A stretch of DNA of 51,674 nucleotides from Conexibacter sp. (GCA_025964295.1 JAOPZD010000430.1:1-51674); one strand, 5' to 3'; shown: positions 7,693-17,847, numbered from the stretch's first letter. A program made the numbers and translations. The notes: generated by a model from the letters alone, not told the origin.

Positions 7693-9279
7693 TTACATTC
7701 GGAAGATCGGCTTGCGGCGCGGCCCGAGCGGGGCGCCGGCGCACGCGGACAAGGCGAGGCCCAGCACGTCCCTGGTGCTGCGGGGGTCGATGACCCCGTC
7801 GTCCCAGAGCCGCGCGCTGGCGTAGTAGGGATGGCCCTGGGTCTCGAACTGCTCGCGGATGACCACCTTGCGCGCCTCGATCGCCTCTGGGTCCGTCTCG
7901 CGACCGACGGTGGCCAGCACGTTCGCGGCCTGGTCGCCGCCCATCACGCTGATGCGGGCGTTCGGCCACATCCAGAGGAAGCGCGGGAAGTACGGTCGTC
8001 CGCTCATGCCGTAGTTCCCGGCGCCGAAGGACCCGCCGACGATGACGGTGAGCTTCGGCACGCGGGCGACCGAGACCGCCGCGACGAGTTTGGCGCCGTC
8101 CTTGGCGATGCCGCGCTCCTCGGCCTCCTTGCCGACCATGAAGCCGGTGATGTTCTGGAGGAAGACGAGCGGGATGCCGCGCTGGTCGCACATCTCGATG
8201 AACTGCGCGCCCTTCAGCGCGCTCGAGGAGAAGATCACGCCCTGGTTGGCGAGGATCCCGACGCGGTGCCCGTGCAGGTGCGCGAAGCCGCAGACGAGGG
8301 TCGTGCCGTAGCCGGCCTTGAACTCGTGGAAGCGGCTGCCGTCGACGATCCGGGCGATGATCTCGCGCGGGTCGTACGGCGTGCGGATGTCGGCGGGCAC
8401 GGCGCCGGTCAGGGTGGCCGGGTCGACGGCGGGCGGCTCCGGGTCGCGCTGCTCCCACGGCGTCGGGCCCTTCGTCGGGAGCGTGTCGACGATCGAGCGG
8501 ATGATCGCCAGGGCGTCGCGGTCGTCGGCGGCGAGATGGTCGGCGACCCCGGAGACCCGGGTGTGCAGGTCGCCACCGCCGAGCTCCTCCGCGGTGACCT
8601 CCTCGCCCGTGGCCGCCTTCACCAGCGGCGGTCCGCCGAGGAAGATCGTCCCCTGCTCCTTGACGATCACCGACTCGTCGCACATCGCCGGCACGTACGC
8701 CCCGCCGGCCGTGCACGAGCCGAGGACCGCGGCGAGCTGCGGGATGCCGTCGGCCGACATGTTCGCCTGGTTGTAGAAGCTCTGGCCGAAGCCGCGCACG
8801 TCCGGGAACAGTTCGTCCTGCAGCGGTAGGTAGCCGCCGCCGGAGTCCACGAGGTAGATGCACGGCAGCCGGTTCTGCCGCGCGATCTCCTGGGCGCGCG
8901 TGTGCTTGCGCGCCGTCATCGGGAAGTACGAGCCGCCCTTCACGGTCGCGTCGTTGCAGATCACCATGACCTCGCGCCCGTGGACGCGGCCGATCCCCGT
9001 GATGATCCCGGCGCCCGGCGCCTGGTCCTCGTACATCCCGTGGGCCGCGAGCGTGGACAGCTCCAGGAACGGCGAGCCGCGGTCGAGCAGCAGCTCGACC
9101 CGGTCACGCGGCAGGAGCTTGCCGCGGGCCACGTGCCGCTCGCGGGAGCGCTCACCCCCGCCGGCCTGCACGCGCGCCCACTGCCGCTGCAGGTCCTCGG
9201 CCAACGCCGCGTGCGCGGCGACGTTGGCCTGATACCCGGCGCTCGACGGGTCGGCGTGGGTACGCAGCACGATGCTCAT
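7693..9279 (-). CDS. Acyl-CoA carboxylase, carboxyltransferase (beta) subunit, MCC-like
   Basis: Carboxyltransferase subunit of 528 residues. Two crotonase-like halves are evident: the N half has [32 protein letters not shown] and [13 protein letters not shown]; the C half has [16 protein letters not shown] and [18 protein letters not shown]. These blocks closely recall 3-methylcrotonyl-CoA carboxylase beta subunits more than propionyl- or acetyl-CoA carboxylases. It transfers CO2 from biotin to an alpha,beta-unsaturated, probably beta-methyl-branched acyl-CoA. It overlaps the biotin subunit gene by 4 nt (ATGA). A second, different carboxyltransferase is at 20599-22197. Confidence 0.9.
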   Translation of the reverse strand: MSIVLRTHADPSSAGYQANVAAHAALAEDLQRQWARVQAGGGERSRERHVARGKLLPRDRVELLLDRGSPFLELSTLAAHGMYEDQAPGAGIITGIGRVHGREVMVICNDATVKGGSYFPMTARKHTRAQEIARQNRLPCIYLVDSGGGYLPLQDELFPDVRGFGQSFYNQANMSADGIPQLAAVLGSCTAGGAYVPAMCDESVIVKEQGTIFLGGPPLVKAATGEEVTAEELGGGDLHTRVSGVADHLAADDRDALAIIRSIVDTLPTKGPTPWEQRDPEPPAVDPATLTGAVPADIRTPYDPREIIARIVDGSRFHEFKAGYGTTLVCGFAHLHGHRVGILANQGVIFSSSALKGAQFIEMCDQRGIPLVFLQNITGFMVGKEAEERGIAKDGAKLVAAVSVARVPKLTVIVGGSFGAGNYGMSGRPYFPRFLWMWPNARISVMGGDQAANVLATVGRETDPEAIEARKVVIREQFETQGHPYYASARLWDDGVIDPRSTRDVLGLALSACAGAPLGPRRKPIFRM

Positions 9280-11258
9280 GGCGTCGCCTCCAGCTCGACG
9301 AGCGGTTGCCCCTGCTTGACGGAGTCGCCGACCGCCACGAGCACGTCCGCGACCGTCGCGTCGGCCGGCGCGATCAGCGTCAGCTCCATCTTCATCGACT
9401 CGATCACGATCAGCACGACCCCTTCGGTGACGGCATCGCCGGCGGACACGCGGACCTCGAGGACGGTCCCGGGCATGGGCGCCTCGAGCGACCCCTCTGC
9501 GGCGGTGGCCGAGCCCTGTACGACCGGCTCGACCAGCGTGAAGCGGAACGCGTCGGGGCCGGCGGCCACCCAGAGCTCGCCGTCGTGCTCGGCGTGGTCC
9601 CAGACGCGGGTGCGGCCGTCCTCGGTGACGCTCACGCGGCCGGGCGACGAGGCGTGCATCCGCACGTCGCGCTCGCGGTCGCCGGCGCGGACGCGCGCCG
9701 ACGCCGGCGGGCCCTCCACGACGACGGAGCGCGGATCGTCGTCCTCGGCCCCGCGCAGCTGCCAGTCGAGCGGCACCGGCCCGGCGAGGCGGAACCCGAC
9801 GAGCGCGTCCCACGGGTCGCTCCCCGCCTCCTCGTAGTGGCGCAGCGTGGCGGCGGCGGCCACCGCGACGGCGGCGGCCTGCGCCTCGTCGTCGCCGGGC
9901 AGCAAGTCGGCCGCACCCCGCTCGATCAGGCCGGTGTCCAGCGCACCCTCGCGCACGGCCGGCACCCGGAGCAGCCGCCGCAGGAACCCGGCGTTGGTCG
10001 GGAGCCCGAGCAGGCGCAGGTCGCCGAGCGCATGGTCGAGGCGCTCGAGCGCCTCTGCGCGGTCCTCGCCTGAGGCGATCACCTTGGCGATGAGCGAGTC
10101 GTAATACGGCGTGACCTGCGAGCCGACGGTGACGCCGCTGTCGACGCGGACGCCCTCGCCGATCGGCTCGCGGTAGCCCACGAGCGTGCCTGTGCTGGGC
10201 AGGAAGTCGTGCGCGGGGTCCTCGGCGCAGACCCGGACCTCGATGGCGTGCCCGCGGAGTTGCACGTCGGACTGGGCGAAGGACAGGCGCTCGCCGGCGG
10301 CGACGCGGAGCTGCTGCTCGACGAGGTCCAGGCCGGTGACGAGCTCGGTCACCGGATGCTCGACCTGAAGGCGCGCGTTGACCTCCAGGAAGAACCACTC
10401 GTCCAGGTCGTCGGCCGACACGAGGAACTCCGCGGTGCCGGCGCCGACGTACCCGGCGGCGTGGGCCAGGGCGACGGACGCTGCGCCCAGCTGCTCGCGG
10501 AGGCCGGCGGAGACGACCGGCGACGGGCTCTCCTCGACGACCTTCTGGTGCCGGCGCTGCAGGCTGCACTCGCGCTCGCCGAGGTGGACGACCGTGCCGT
10601 GGGCGTCGGCCAGCAGCTGCACCTCGATGTGCCGCGCCCGCTCGACGTAGCGCTCGGCCAGCAACGCGTCGTCACCGAAGCCGGACAGCGCCTCGCGGCG
10701 CGCGGCGGCCAGGGCGTCGGGGAGGTCGGCGAGGGTGCGGACGACGCGCATGCCGCGCCCGCCACCGCCCGCCGCGGCCTTGATCATCAGCGGGAGGCGG
10801 CCGGCGTCCTCCTCGGCGAAGGCGACGATCTCCGCGTCCGTCAGCCCGGGCCGCTGCAGCCCCGGAAGGACCGGCACGCCGGCGGCGACCGCGACCTCCT
10901 TGGCCGTGACCTTATCGCCGAGGCGCTCGGTCGCCTCCGGGGGCGGGCCGATGAACACGACGCCGGCGGCGGCGCACGCTCGGGCGAACGCGGCGTTCTC
11001 CGAGAGGAACCCGTAGCCCGGGTGGATCGCCTGGGCGCCGGTCGCTCGGGCGGCCTCGAGCACCAGGTCGGGTGCGAGATAGGAGTCGGCGGCGGGCGCG
11101 GGACCCAGGCGCACGGCGACGTCCGCGAGCCGGACGTGCGGCGCGTCGGCGTCGGCGTCGGAGTAGACCGCGATCGACTGCACGCCCAGCCGGGCGAGGG
11201 TGCGGATCACCCGGACCGCGATCTCACCGCGGTTGGCGACGAGGACCGAGTCGAACAT
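9276..11258 (-). CDS. Acyl-CoA carboxylase, biotin carboxylase/BCCP (alpha) subunit
   Basis: A 660-residue biotin-containing subunit. The N-terminal biotin carboxylase (about 1-445) starts [18 protein letters not shown] and has the ATP-grasp loop [12 protein letters not shown] and [14 protein letters not shown]. The C-terminal carrier domain has ESMKME with the biotinylated lysine at about 623. It pairs with the overlapping beta subunit. I chose the ATG at 11258 because related enzymes begin there; a GTG at 11327 would add 23 residues and would place the dyad 35 nt upstream, as seen for two other operons, so it deserves checking. Confidence 0.9.
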   Translation of the reverse strand: MFDSVLVANRGEIAVRVIRTLARLGVQSIAVYSDADADAPHVRLADVAVRLGPAPAADSYLAPDLVLEAARATGAQAIHPGYGFLSENAAFARACAAAGVVFIGPPPEATERLGDKVTAKEVAVAAGVPVLPGLQRPGLTDAEIVAFAEEDAGRLPLMIKAAAGGGGRGMRVVRTLADLPDALAAARREALSGFGDDALLAERYVERARHIEVQLLADAHGTVVHLGERECSLQRRHQKVVEESPSPVVSAGLREQLGAASVALAHAAGYVGAGTAEFLVSADDLDEWFFLEVNARLQVEHPVTELVTGLDLVEQQLRVAAGERLSFAQSDVQLRGHAIEVRVCAEDPAHDFLPSTGTLVGYREPIGEGVRVDSGVTVGSQVTPYYDSLIAKVIASGEDRAEALERLDHALGDLRLLGLPTNAGFLRRLLRVPAVREGALDTGLIERGAADLLPGDDEAQAAAVAVAAAATLRHYEEAGSDPWDALVGFRLAGPVPLDWQLRGAEDDDPRSVVVEGPPASARVRAGDRERDVRMHASSPGRVSVTEDGRTRVWDHAEHDGELWVAAGPDAFRFTLVEPVVQGSATAAEGSLEAPMPGTVLEVRVSAGDAVTEGVVLIVIESMKMELTLIAPADATVADVLVAVGDSVKQGQPLVELEATP

Positions 11259-11362
11259 CCGCGGAGGGCCCGGGAGGCCGGCTGGGACGGCGGCACCGGA
11301 GGGGCAGGAGAGTCGTTGCGGCGTCACTCAGATCAACCTATCTGCGCTCTGTGGGGCGGCCT

Positions 11363-11380
11363 ATAGGCGGAACCGCCAGT
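11363..11380. promoter_or_regulatory. Operator-like dyad, copy C
   Basis: ATAGGCGGAACCGCCAGT matches 13 of 18 positions of the perfect copy, with the inner arms GGCGG/CCGCC intact. It sits in the 123-nt gap between the CoA ligase stop and the carboxylase alpha start. This is the weakest of the eight copies. Confidence 0.5.
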
Positions 11381-11381
11381 C

Positions 11382-12965
11382 TCAACGCGGCGTCAGGCGG
11401 TCGAACGTCTCGTCCGTGACGCCGGCCTCGCGGAGGGCGAATTTCTGGGTGCGCTGACTGGGTGTCTTCGGCAGCTCGTCGACCAGCCGGACGAACCGCG
11501 GCACCGCGAACCGGGCGAGGCGATCGTCGCAATACGACAACAGCTCGGGGATGTCGAGTTCGGCGCCGTCGGCGACGACGACCGCCACCATCACCTCATC
11601 CTCCCCGAGCTCGGAGGGCACGCCATAGGCGGCGGCCTCGGCCACGGCGGGGTGCGTGGCGACGGTGCTCTCCACCTCCCACGAGGAGATGTTCTCCCCG
11701 CGGCGCCGGATGCAGTCCTTGGCGCGGTCGACGAAGTACAGGTAGCCGTCCTCGTCCGCCCGGGCGCGGTCGCCGGTGTGGAACCAGAGGTTCCGCTGCG
11801 CCTCCCGAGTCGCGTCCGGCCGCTGCCAGTACTCCTGCAGAACGATGCCCGGCAGCTTCGGGCGGACCAGGATCTCGCCGGTCTCGCCGACGGGCACCGG
11901 ACGGTCCTCCGCGTCCCCGAGCCGGACGTCGTACCACGGGGCCGGCCGGCCGCAGGACCCGACACGGCCCTCGCGGTTGGCGGTGACGATGCCGGTCTCG
12001 GTCATGCCGTAGTGCTCGTAGAGCCGCACGCCGAAGCGCTCCGGGAAGACGGGCCACAGCGCCAGCGGCGTCGCGGCGCAGTAGGTCCGCGTCACCGAGT
12101 GGTCGCGGTCTCCCGGCTTGGGCGGCTGGCCCGCGATCATGGACAGCATCGCGCCCATCGCGTTGAAGCTCGTCACGCCCTCCTCCCGCATCGTGTCCCA
12201 GAACCGGGACGCGCTGAAGCGGTCGGCGACCACGAGCCGCGCGCCCGAGACGAGCGCGGCCGTCACCGACGTGAACTTCGCGCTGACGTGGAACAACGGG
12301 AACGGCGTGTAGAGCGTGTCCTCCGCGGTCCACCCGAGGAAGTCGATGGCACAGCCCGCCAGGTGAAGGTTCGCGCTGTGGGTGAGGACGACGCCCTTGG
12401 ACGGACCGGTCGTGCCCGACGTGTAGAGGATGGACGAGACGTCTTCGCCGGTCAGAGCCGGGAGCTCGGCGGCGCCCGCCGTGGCCACCGCGTCCTCGTA
12501 TTCGACGGTGATCCGTCCCGGGACGGCAGGTCCGTCGCCGCGCACGACGACCCGCCGCAGGTCGGGCAGATCCAGGCCACGCAGGCGCTCGGTGACCTCG
12601 GCGTCGCAGAAGAGGACGGTGCTGCCCGACTGGCGGAGGACGTGTTCCAGCAGTTGGCCCTTGTACGCGATGTGCACCGAGACCTCGACGGCGCCGCAGC
12701 GCACGATGCCGAACCAGGCCTCCAGGAACTCGGGGCAGTTGGCCATCATCACGGCGATGCGGTCGCCGCGCTGGACGCCCCAGCCCTGCAGCGCCCCGGC
12801 GACCGACCGGCTGCGTGCCTCCAGGCTCGTGGGAGAGAGGTCGCGTCCCGCGACGCGGAACTGGGCGCGGTCCCCGTCGGCCGCCGCGGCGGCCTCGAGG
12901 ACGCTCCCAAGCGTTCTGCTCAGGTCGACGTCGATGGCCGCGACGCCCACCTCAGGCTGCGGCAT
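11382..12965 (-). CDS. Acid-CoA ligase (AMP-binding, CaiC-like)
   Basis: ANL-superfamily ligase of about 527 residues. LYTSGTTGPSKGV is the phosphate loop, YEHYGMTETG the A5 motif and FHTGDRARADEDGYLYFVDR the hinge region, so the protein is complete. The overall pattern resembles crotonobetaine/carnitine-CoA ligase and related ligases of small, branched or cyclic acids rather than long-chain FadD. It overlaps the end of the transporter ATPase gene by 14 nt if the ATG at 12965 is used; a GTG at 12950 is the alternative. Coupling to the importer suggests that the imported compound, or its first oxidation product, is activated here. Confidence 0.88.
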   Translation of the reverse strand: MPQPEVGVAAIDVDLSRTLGSVLEAAAAADGDRAQFRVAGRDLSPTSLEARSRSVAGALQGWGVQRGDRIAVMMANCPEFLEAWFGIVRCGAVEVSVHIAYKGQLLEHVLRQSGSTVLFCDAEVTERLRGLDLPDLRRVVVRGDGPAVPGRITVEYEDAVATAGAAELPALTGEDVSSILYTSGTTGPSKGVVLTHSANLHLAGCAIDFLGWTAEDTLYTPFPLFHVSAKFTSVTAALVSGARLVVADRFSASRFWDTMREEGVTSFNAMGAMLSMIAGQPPKPGDRDHSVTRTYCAATPLALWPVFPERFGVRLYEHYGMTETGIVTANREGRVGSCGRPAPWYDVRLGDAEDRPVPVGETGEILVRPKLPGIVLQEYWQRPDATREAQRNLWFHTGDRARADEDGYLYFVDRAKDCIRRRGENISSWEVESTVATHPAVAEAAAYGVPSELGEDEVMVAVVVADGAELDIPELLSYCDDRLARFAVPRFVRLVDELPKTPSQRTQKFALREAGVTDETFDRLTPR

Positions 12966-14436
12966 ACGACGCGGCGACGACGCTGTCGGCATCGAAGGGC
13001 GCCCGCAGCTCGCGGTTCGCCCGCCCCTCCGCGAGCACGATCACCCGGTCGCACACCAGCGCCAGCTCCTCCGGCTCGGCGCTGGCGATGAGGATCGCGC
13101 GCCCGCGTGCGGCGAGCTCGCGCAGGAGCGTGTGGATCTCCGCCCGGGCGTGCACGTCGACGCCGACGGTGGGCTCGTCGAGCAGCAGCACGTCCACGTC
13201 GCGCAGCAGCCAGCGGGCGATGCAGACCTTCTGCTGGTTGCCCCCGGACAACGTCGAGATCGGGTTGTCCAGGCCGCCCACGAGGCCGACCTTCGCGGCG
13301 ATGTCCTGCATCATCCCGCGCTCGCGACGGCGCGAGAGGACAACGGGGTTGAGGCGGTCGACGACCGCGATCGTGCCGTTGGCCGTCACGCTCATCTGAG
13401 GGAAGATCATGCGCTTGCGGCCTTCGGCCAGATAACCCAAGCCGTTTTTGCGGGCCTGGCGCGGCGTGCGCGGCCCGCTCTCGCCGCGGACCTCGACCGT
13501 GCCGGCGCCCAGCGACTGCATGCCCCCCACGAGGCGCAGGAGCTCACTACGGCCCGACCCGTAGAGCCCGCCGATGCCGACGATCTCGCCGGCATGGACG
13601 TCCAGGTCGACGTCCTTCACGCGGGAGCCGCAGAGCCCGCGGGCGCGGACGATCACGGCGCCCTTGGTGTCGTCGCCGCGCGAGGCCGGCGGCTCCTCGG
13701 CCAGCGCCTTGCCGCCGACGAGGTGGACCATGCGCTGCTCCTCGATCTCGTCGCCGACAAGCTCGCCGGAGAGCGCCCCGTCGCGCATCGCCAGCACGCG
13801 CGAGCAGTACTCGCGGATCTCGTTCAGGCGGTGGGAGATGTAGACGACGGCGCACCCCTCAGCGGAGAGGCCGGCGATGATCGGCGCGAGCCGCTCGGCG
13901 GTCTCGAGCGGGAGCGAAGCGCTCGGCTCGTCGAGGATGAGCAGGCGGGGCGACTTGGACAACGAGGAGGCGATGCTCACGAGGCGCGACTCGACCGGTG
14001 TCAGGGTCGCGGCCGAGGCGTCCGGGTCGTGATCCGGCAGGCCGACGCGAGCGAGCAGCTCCGCCGTGCTGCGGCGGAGCTCGCGGCGGGTGACGATCCC
14101 GGCCTTCCGCGGGAGCGCGCCGACGAAGACGTTCTCGGCGATCGACTGGGTGAGCACGAGCGAGAGCTCCTGCGGATTGATCGTGATCCCCGCGGCGAGC
14201 GCTTCCCTCGGGTTGCGGAAGGAACGCTCCTCGCCGTCGACGAGCAGCACGCCCTCGTCAGGCCGGCTCGCACCGGCGAACGTGCGCACGAGGCTCGACT
14301 TGCCCGCACCGTTGGCGCCGATCAGGCCGACGACCTCGCCGGGCATGATCTGAGCGCTGACGTCCTTGAGGGCTTGGACGGCACCGAAACGCTTGAGCAG
14401 GTTGCGGACCTCGACGCGGGGCGCGGTGACGGTCAC
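12952..14436 (-). CDS. Ribose-type ABC importer, double ATPase subunit
   Basis: A 494-residue protein with two fused ATPase domains, as in RbsA/XylG. Domain 1 has Walker A GANGAGKSS and LLILDEPSAS. Domain 2 has the altered loop GLYGSGRSELLR, signature LSGGNQQK and LLLDEPTVGVDV. In domain 1 the signature appears as LTPVESRLVSIA, which departs from LSGGQ, as is common in the N half of this family. The start is a GTG whose codon overlaps the permease stop (GTGA). It energizes uptake through the permease at 14433-15455. Confidence 0.93.
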   Translation of the reverse strand: MTVTAPRVEVRNLLKRFGAVQALKDVSAQIMPGEVVGLIGANGAGKSSLVRTFAGASRPDEGVLLVDGEERSFRNPREALAAGITINPQELSLVLTQSIAENVFVGALPRKAGIVTRRELRRSTAELLARVGLPDHDPDASAATLTPVESRLVSIASSLSKSPRLLILDEPSASLPLETAERLAPIIAGLSAEGCAVVYISHRLNEIREYCSRVLAMRDGALSGELVGDEIEEQRMVHLVGGKALAEEPPASRGDDTKGAVIVRARGLCGSRVKDVDLDVHAGEIVGIGGLYGSGRSELLRLVGGMQSLGAGTVEVRGESGPRTPRQARKNGLGYLAEGRKRMIFPQMSVTANGTIAVVDRLNPVVLSRRRERGMMQDIAAKVGLVGGLDNPISTLSGGNQQKVCIARWLLRDVDVLLLDEPTVGVDVHARAEIHTLLRELAARGRAILIASAEPEELALVCDRVIVLAEGRANRELRAPFDADSVVAASYAAA

Positions 14437-15455
14437 GTCTTCACCTCGCGCGTCTCGGCCGCGATGAACAGGATCAGCAGCAGCACCGAGCCGACGATGC
14501 AGCTCGCCACCCAGTCTTGGATGCCCTGGACGATCAAGCCCGTCTGCAGCGTCGCGATGAACAGGGCGCCGACGACCGTGCCGAAGACGTTGAAGACACC
14601 GGCAGCGAGCACCGACATCCCGAAGAACGCCGCGACGAACGGCGGGATGAACAGGCCCCCGGCGATGCCTGGGGCATACTGACCGGTCTGCGAGCTGAGG
14701 ATGAGACCCGCAACGCCTGCGCAGAGCCCCATGACCGCGAACGCCGTGATGCGCCGTGTCCCCAATGGGATGCCGGCAAGCCGTGCCGCGACCGGGTTGC
14801 TCCCGATCGCCTGCGCTTCACGACCGAAGATCGTCGACCGCAGCAGCCCGTAGACGACCAGCGCGATCACGAGCGCGTAGACCACGGACAGCGGCACCCC
14901 GAGCAGCGATTTGTCTGTCAGGTTCGTGTAGCCCACGGTGACGTCGGCGATCGTCGAGCCGCCGCCCGAGATGCCCAGTGCGACGCCGCTGAAGACCGAG
15001 CCGAGTGCGAGCGTCACGATGAACGACGACGCCCGCTGCATGGAGACGAGGACGCCGGCGACGATGCCCCCTGCCACCCCGACGCCCAGGCCGGCGAGGA
15101 CGGCGACGGTCGTGCTCGCATGCGAGGCCGACATCAGCTTGACGGCGACCACCGCCGTCACCGCGACCACGCCGGTGAACGAGAGGTCGAACTCGCCGAC
15201 GACCAGCACGACCGTGAGCCCCACCGCGAGGATCACGATCGGCGACGAGAGGTTGAGGATGGACCTGATGTTGTCCCACTTCGGGAAGACATCGGGCGAC
15301 AGCAGCGAGAACAGGATGAACATCGCCACGAAGCCCAGAAGCGTCACGTACTTGATCGTCTGACGCTGGGCGTCATCGAACGAGAACGGCAGTCCGCGCG
15401 GAGTGCTCGGCGCCTGCTTCGGGAGATCGGGAGCACCGGTCTGGGGATTGCTCAT
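14433..15455 (-). CDS. Ribose-type ABC importer, permease
   Basis: Integral membrane protein of 340 residues of the RbsC/BPD_transp_2 type. A cytosolic N-terminal tail (about 30 residues) is followed by roughly eight to ten hydrophobic segments, including VTLLGFVAMFILFSLLS, IVILAVGLTVVLVVGEFDLS and FFGMSVLAAGVFNVFGTVVG. The motif VGEFDLSFTG matches the VGGIDLS box of the family. AAGGAC lies upstream of the ATG. It is separated from the binding-protein gene by 79 nt carrying a large hairpin. Confidence 0.93.
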   Translation of the reverse strand: MSNPQTGAPDLPKQAPSTPRGLPFSFDDAQRQTIKYVTLLGFVAMFILFSLLSPDVFPKWDNIRSILNLSSPIVILAVGLTVVLVVGEFDLSFTGVVAVTAVVAVKLMSASHASTTVAVLAGLGVGVAGGIVAGVLVSMQRASSFIVTLALGSVFSGVALGISGGGSTIADVTVGYTNLTDKSLLGVPLSVVYALVIALVVYGLLRSTIFGREAQAIGSNPVAARLAGIPLGTRRITAFAVMGLCAGVAGLILSSQTGQYAPGIAGGLFIPPFVAAFFGMSVLAAGVFNVFGTVVGALFIATLQTGLIVQGIQDWVASCIVGSVLLLILFIAAETREVKT

Positions 15456-15492
15456 GGTTGTGCGGTCCTTGTCCGTAAAGAGGTCGAGGCGT

Positions 15493-15528
15493 GGGCGCGC
15501 CGGCGAAGCGCAGTTCGCCGGCGCGCCC
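15493..15528 (-). terminator. Large hairpin between binding-protein and permease genes
   Basis: A perfect 15-bp inverted repeat, GGGCGCGCCGGCGAA / TTCGCCGGCGCGCCC, with a 6-nt loop, begins 6 nt after the binding-protein stop. There is no T-run. In ABC operons such hairpins usually stabilize the binding-protein message or partly attenuate the permease and ATPase genes, which would give an excess of binding protein. That role is inferred. Confidence 0.7.
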
Positions 15529-15534
15529 GCTGAG

Positions 15535-16623
15535 CTAGGAGCCGGGGTACTCCGCCGCCCACTTCTTGAGGAACGGGGCGAGGATCTGGGTCACCGTGTA
15601 CTGCTCGTCACGGCTCCCCAGGAGCTGATCGACGTTGTCCTTCGTGACGACGTTGTAGGTCAGCTTGTTGTCGCCGGTCTGCAGCGCGTTCGGGTCGATC
15701 GCGGTCTTCTTCTGGAAGTACTCGAGGAGCTGGTCGAAGGCCACTGCACCGGTCTTCGGCGCATCCACGTCGGAGAGAGCGGCCAGCGCGGTGTTTCCGC
15801 GCAGGTTCTTCACGTTGTTCGGCGTCGTGTAATACGTGTAGAGCTTCGCCTTGCTGCCCTTGGACCGGATGGTCGTGATGGCGGCCTGAGCCATGTTGTC
15901 GTAGACCGCCGCGACTTCCTTGATGCCCGGCTTCGCGGTGAGCATGTCCGTCAGCGTCTTCTGCGTGTTGACGACCGGGTTCGTCAGGTCGACCTTCTGC
16001 TCCGACACGACCGCGCTCTTGCCCAGCACGGCCGGCAGCTCGTTGTAGCGCTCCGGACCGGAGATCGCGATGTCGGTGACGAGGCTGCCGACCTGCGGCG
16101 ACGAGTCGTCCTTCGCGATCTGCTGCGCGAGCTGTCTGCCCAGCAGCGGCTCGTCTTCCTCGAACTGCGCGGTGAACAGCGGCGACTTGGTCGTCCCGCC
16201 GTTGGTGGAGATGGTCGGGATCTCCTTCGCCTTCGCCGCGTTGAGAGCGCCACGGATCGCCGCGGCGTCCGTCGACGTGGTGATGAGCGCGTCGACCCCC
16301 TGGTTGACGAAGTTCTGCGCCGCCGTGGCGATCTTCTGCGGATCACCCGCACCGTCGACGATCTTCACGTCCCACCCGAGGGCCTTGCCGGCGGCCAAGT
16401 ACAGCTGGTCGATCTTGTCTTCGGCCGGGGACTGCCGGACGAGGTTCACGATGCCGATGGTCTTCTTGTCCACCTTGATGGGCGCAGCCGGTGCTGCCGC
16501 CGTCGCTGCCGTGCTGCCCGACGCTACCGTCGCGCTTCCCCCCTCATCGTCGCTGCCGCATGCCGCCATGGTCAGCGTCAGCGAACAGGCCGCCGCTGTG
16601 GCGAGTGCTCCGCTCATCCTCAT
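15535..16623 (-). CDS. Ribose-type ABC importer, substrate-binding lipoprotein
   Basis: Type 1 periplasmic-binding protein (RbsB-like) of 362 residues. It has a lipoprotein signal: MRMSGALATAAA, a hydrophobic core, then LTMAAC, so Cys at about residue 20 would be lipidated, followed by an Ala/Thr/Ser-rich linker. The mature domain starts KTIGIVNLVRQSPAEDKI and contains FVNQGVDALITTSTD, as in sugar-binding proteins. The start at 16623 has a strong AGGAGGAGAG site. Despite the sugar-type fold, its position beside CoA ligase and beta-oxidation genes makes a non-sugar ligand plausible. Confidence 0.92.
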   Translation of the reverse strand: MRMSGALATAAACSLTLTMAACGSDDEGGSATVASGSTAATAAAPAAPIKVDKKTIGIVNLVRQSPAEDKIDQLYLAAGKALGWDVKIVDGAGDPQKIATAAQNFVNQGVDALITTSTDAAAIRGALNAAKAKEIPTISTNGGTTKSPLFTAQFEEDEPLLGRQLAQQIAKDDSSPQVGSLVTDIAISGPERYNELPAVLGKSAVVSEQKVDLTNPVVNTQKTLTDMLTAKPGIKEVAAVYDNMAQAAITTIRSKGSKAKLYTYYTTPNNVKNLRGNTALAALSDVDAPKTGAVAFDQLLEYFQKKTAIDPNALQTGDNKLTYNVVTKDNVDQLLGSRDEQYTVTQILAPFLKKWAAEYPGS

Positions 16624-16698
16624 GATCTCTCCTCCTGTGCCGGTCATCCCAGCCGTACTGGGCTGTGCCGACTAGAACAGAGCGCCTAACCGGTGTGA

Positions 16699-16716
16699 CC
16701 TGGCGCTTCTGCCAGT
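16699..16716. promoter_or_regulatory. Operator-like dyad, copy D
   Basis: CCTGGCGCTTCTGCCAGT matches 14 of 18 positions of the perfect copy. It lies in the 206-nt divergent gap, 75 nt upstream of the binding-protein gene. Copy E lies 49 bp away centre to centre. Confidence 0.6.
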
Positions 16717-16747
16717 AGCGGCCGTCGTCCGCCGGGCGCCCGTCAGG

Positions 16748-16765
16748 ACTGGCAATTGCGCCAGC
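16748..16765. promoter_or_regulatory. Operator-like dyad, copy E
   Basis: ACTGGCAATTGCGCCAGC matches 14 of 18 positions of the perfect copy. It lies 64 nt upstream of the plus-strand gene starting at 16830, so copies D and E are placed to control the divergent pair. Confidence 0.6.
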
Positions 16766-16829
16766 CTGGGGCGCAGTGCGCGCGTGGGAGGCTGGCCCGA
16801 ACGATCACCCAGCGAAGGCGGAGGGCAGA

Positions 16830-17843
16830 ATGGCCACCGAAGGAATGCGGCTCGTGCCGCAGGACGAGTTCCCCCACGTGCCCGATGACGCGAGCACGTT
16901 CAACGAGAGCGTCTACGTCAACGGATTCGACTCGCAGCAGCGCGTCGGCGGATGGCTGCGCCTGGGCAACCGCGTGAACGAGGGCTACGCCGAGCTGTCG
17001 GTCTGCCTGTACCTGCCCGACGGCCGTGTCGCCTGCCAGTTCAAGCGGCCACCGATCGCCGCCAACGACGCGTTCGACGCCGGCGGACTGCACTACGAGG
17101 TCAGCGCGCCGTTCGAGCGGCTCGACATCGCCTACCGTGGCGAGCTGCTGCTCCTCGACGATCCCTCGCAGCTGCGCGATCCCCGCACGATGTTCGCAAC
17201 GGCGCCACGGGTCGACGGCGAGGTGGAGTGGTCGGTCACCGGCGTCTCCCCCGCCCACGGCGGCGAGCCGACCTCGCCAAAAGGCGTGGCGCGCATGCTC
17301 TACGGCGACCGCTTCTCGCGCGGGCACTTCAACCAGCACGTGGCCGTCGTCGGGACGATGCGCGTCGGCGACGAGGTCTGGGAGCTCGACGGCCACGGCT
17401 GGCGCGATCACTCGTGGGGCCCGCGGGTGTGGCAGGCCATCTGGGCCTACCGCCTGTTCGTCGGGAACTTCGGTCCCGACCGCGGCATCATGCTCCTGAA
17501 GAACATGCAGGAGGCGGGCGGCTCGCGCCGGCTCGGCGTGGTGCAGTGGGACGGTGAGTACGAGGACGTCCTCGACCTCGACGTCGTGACCACCTGGTCC
17601 GACGACCACGACCCGGTCAGCGCGACGATCACCGTGGCTACCGCGTCGCGCCAGGAGGTCATCGAGGCGCGCGTGCTGACGATGGCGCCGCTGCGCAACC
17701 GCCGGCTCGAGGGCGACGTCACGCTCGAGTCGCGCGTGGCCGAGGGCTTCACGGAGTTCCGCTGGCGTGACCGCGTGGGCTACGGGATGAGCGAATACAT
17801 CGAACGGGTCGTCGACGGCAGCCCCGTCGGCTTCCCCTTGTAA
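16830..17843 (+). CDS. DUF7064/DUF7065-like protein (CrtC-like fold suspected)
   Basis: A 337-residue soluble protein. The signature GHGWRDHSWGPRVW near residue 190 is the block I associate with DUF7064 proteins and the CrtC/hydroxyneurosporene-synthase-like beta-barrel group, whose best-known member hydrates a terpenoid double bond. No signal peptide is visible. The ATG at 16830 is preceded by GGAGGG, which decides the start against upstream alternatives. It is 4 nt from the LLM gene behind it. Whether it is an enzyme here is unknown; a lipid- or terpenoid-handling role is inference. Confidence 0.75.
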   Translation: MATEGMRLVPQDEFPHVPDDASTFNESVYVNGFDSQQRVGGWLRLGNRVNEGYAELSVCLYLPDGRVACQFKRPPIAANDAFDAGGLHYEVSAPFERLDIAYRGELLLLDDPSQLRDPRTMFATAPRVDGEVEWSVTGVSPAHGGEPTSPKGVARMLYGDRFSRGHFNQHVAVVGTMRVGDEVWELDGHGWRDHSWGPRVWQAIWAYRLFVGNFGPDRGIMLLKNMQEAGGSRRLGVVQWDGEYEDVLDLDVVTTWSDDHDPVSATITVATASRQEVIEARVLTMAPLRNRRLEGDVTLESRVAEGFTEFRWRDRVGYGMSEYIERVVDGSPVGFPL

Positions 17844-17847
17844 GCCC

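Noticed and set aside
16748..16765. TGGCA-like elements in copies E and G considered as sigma-54 promoters.
   Set aside because: The GG and GC elements are not at the required 10-nt spacing, and the dyad symmetry explains the bases better.
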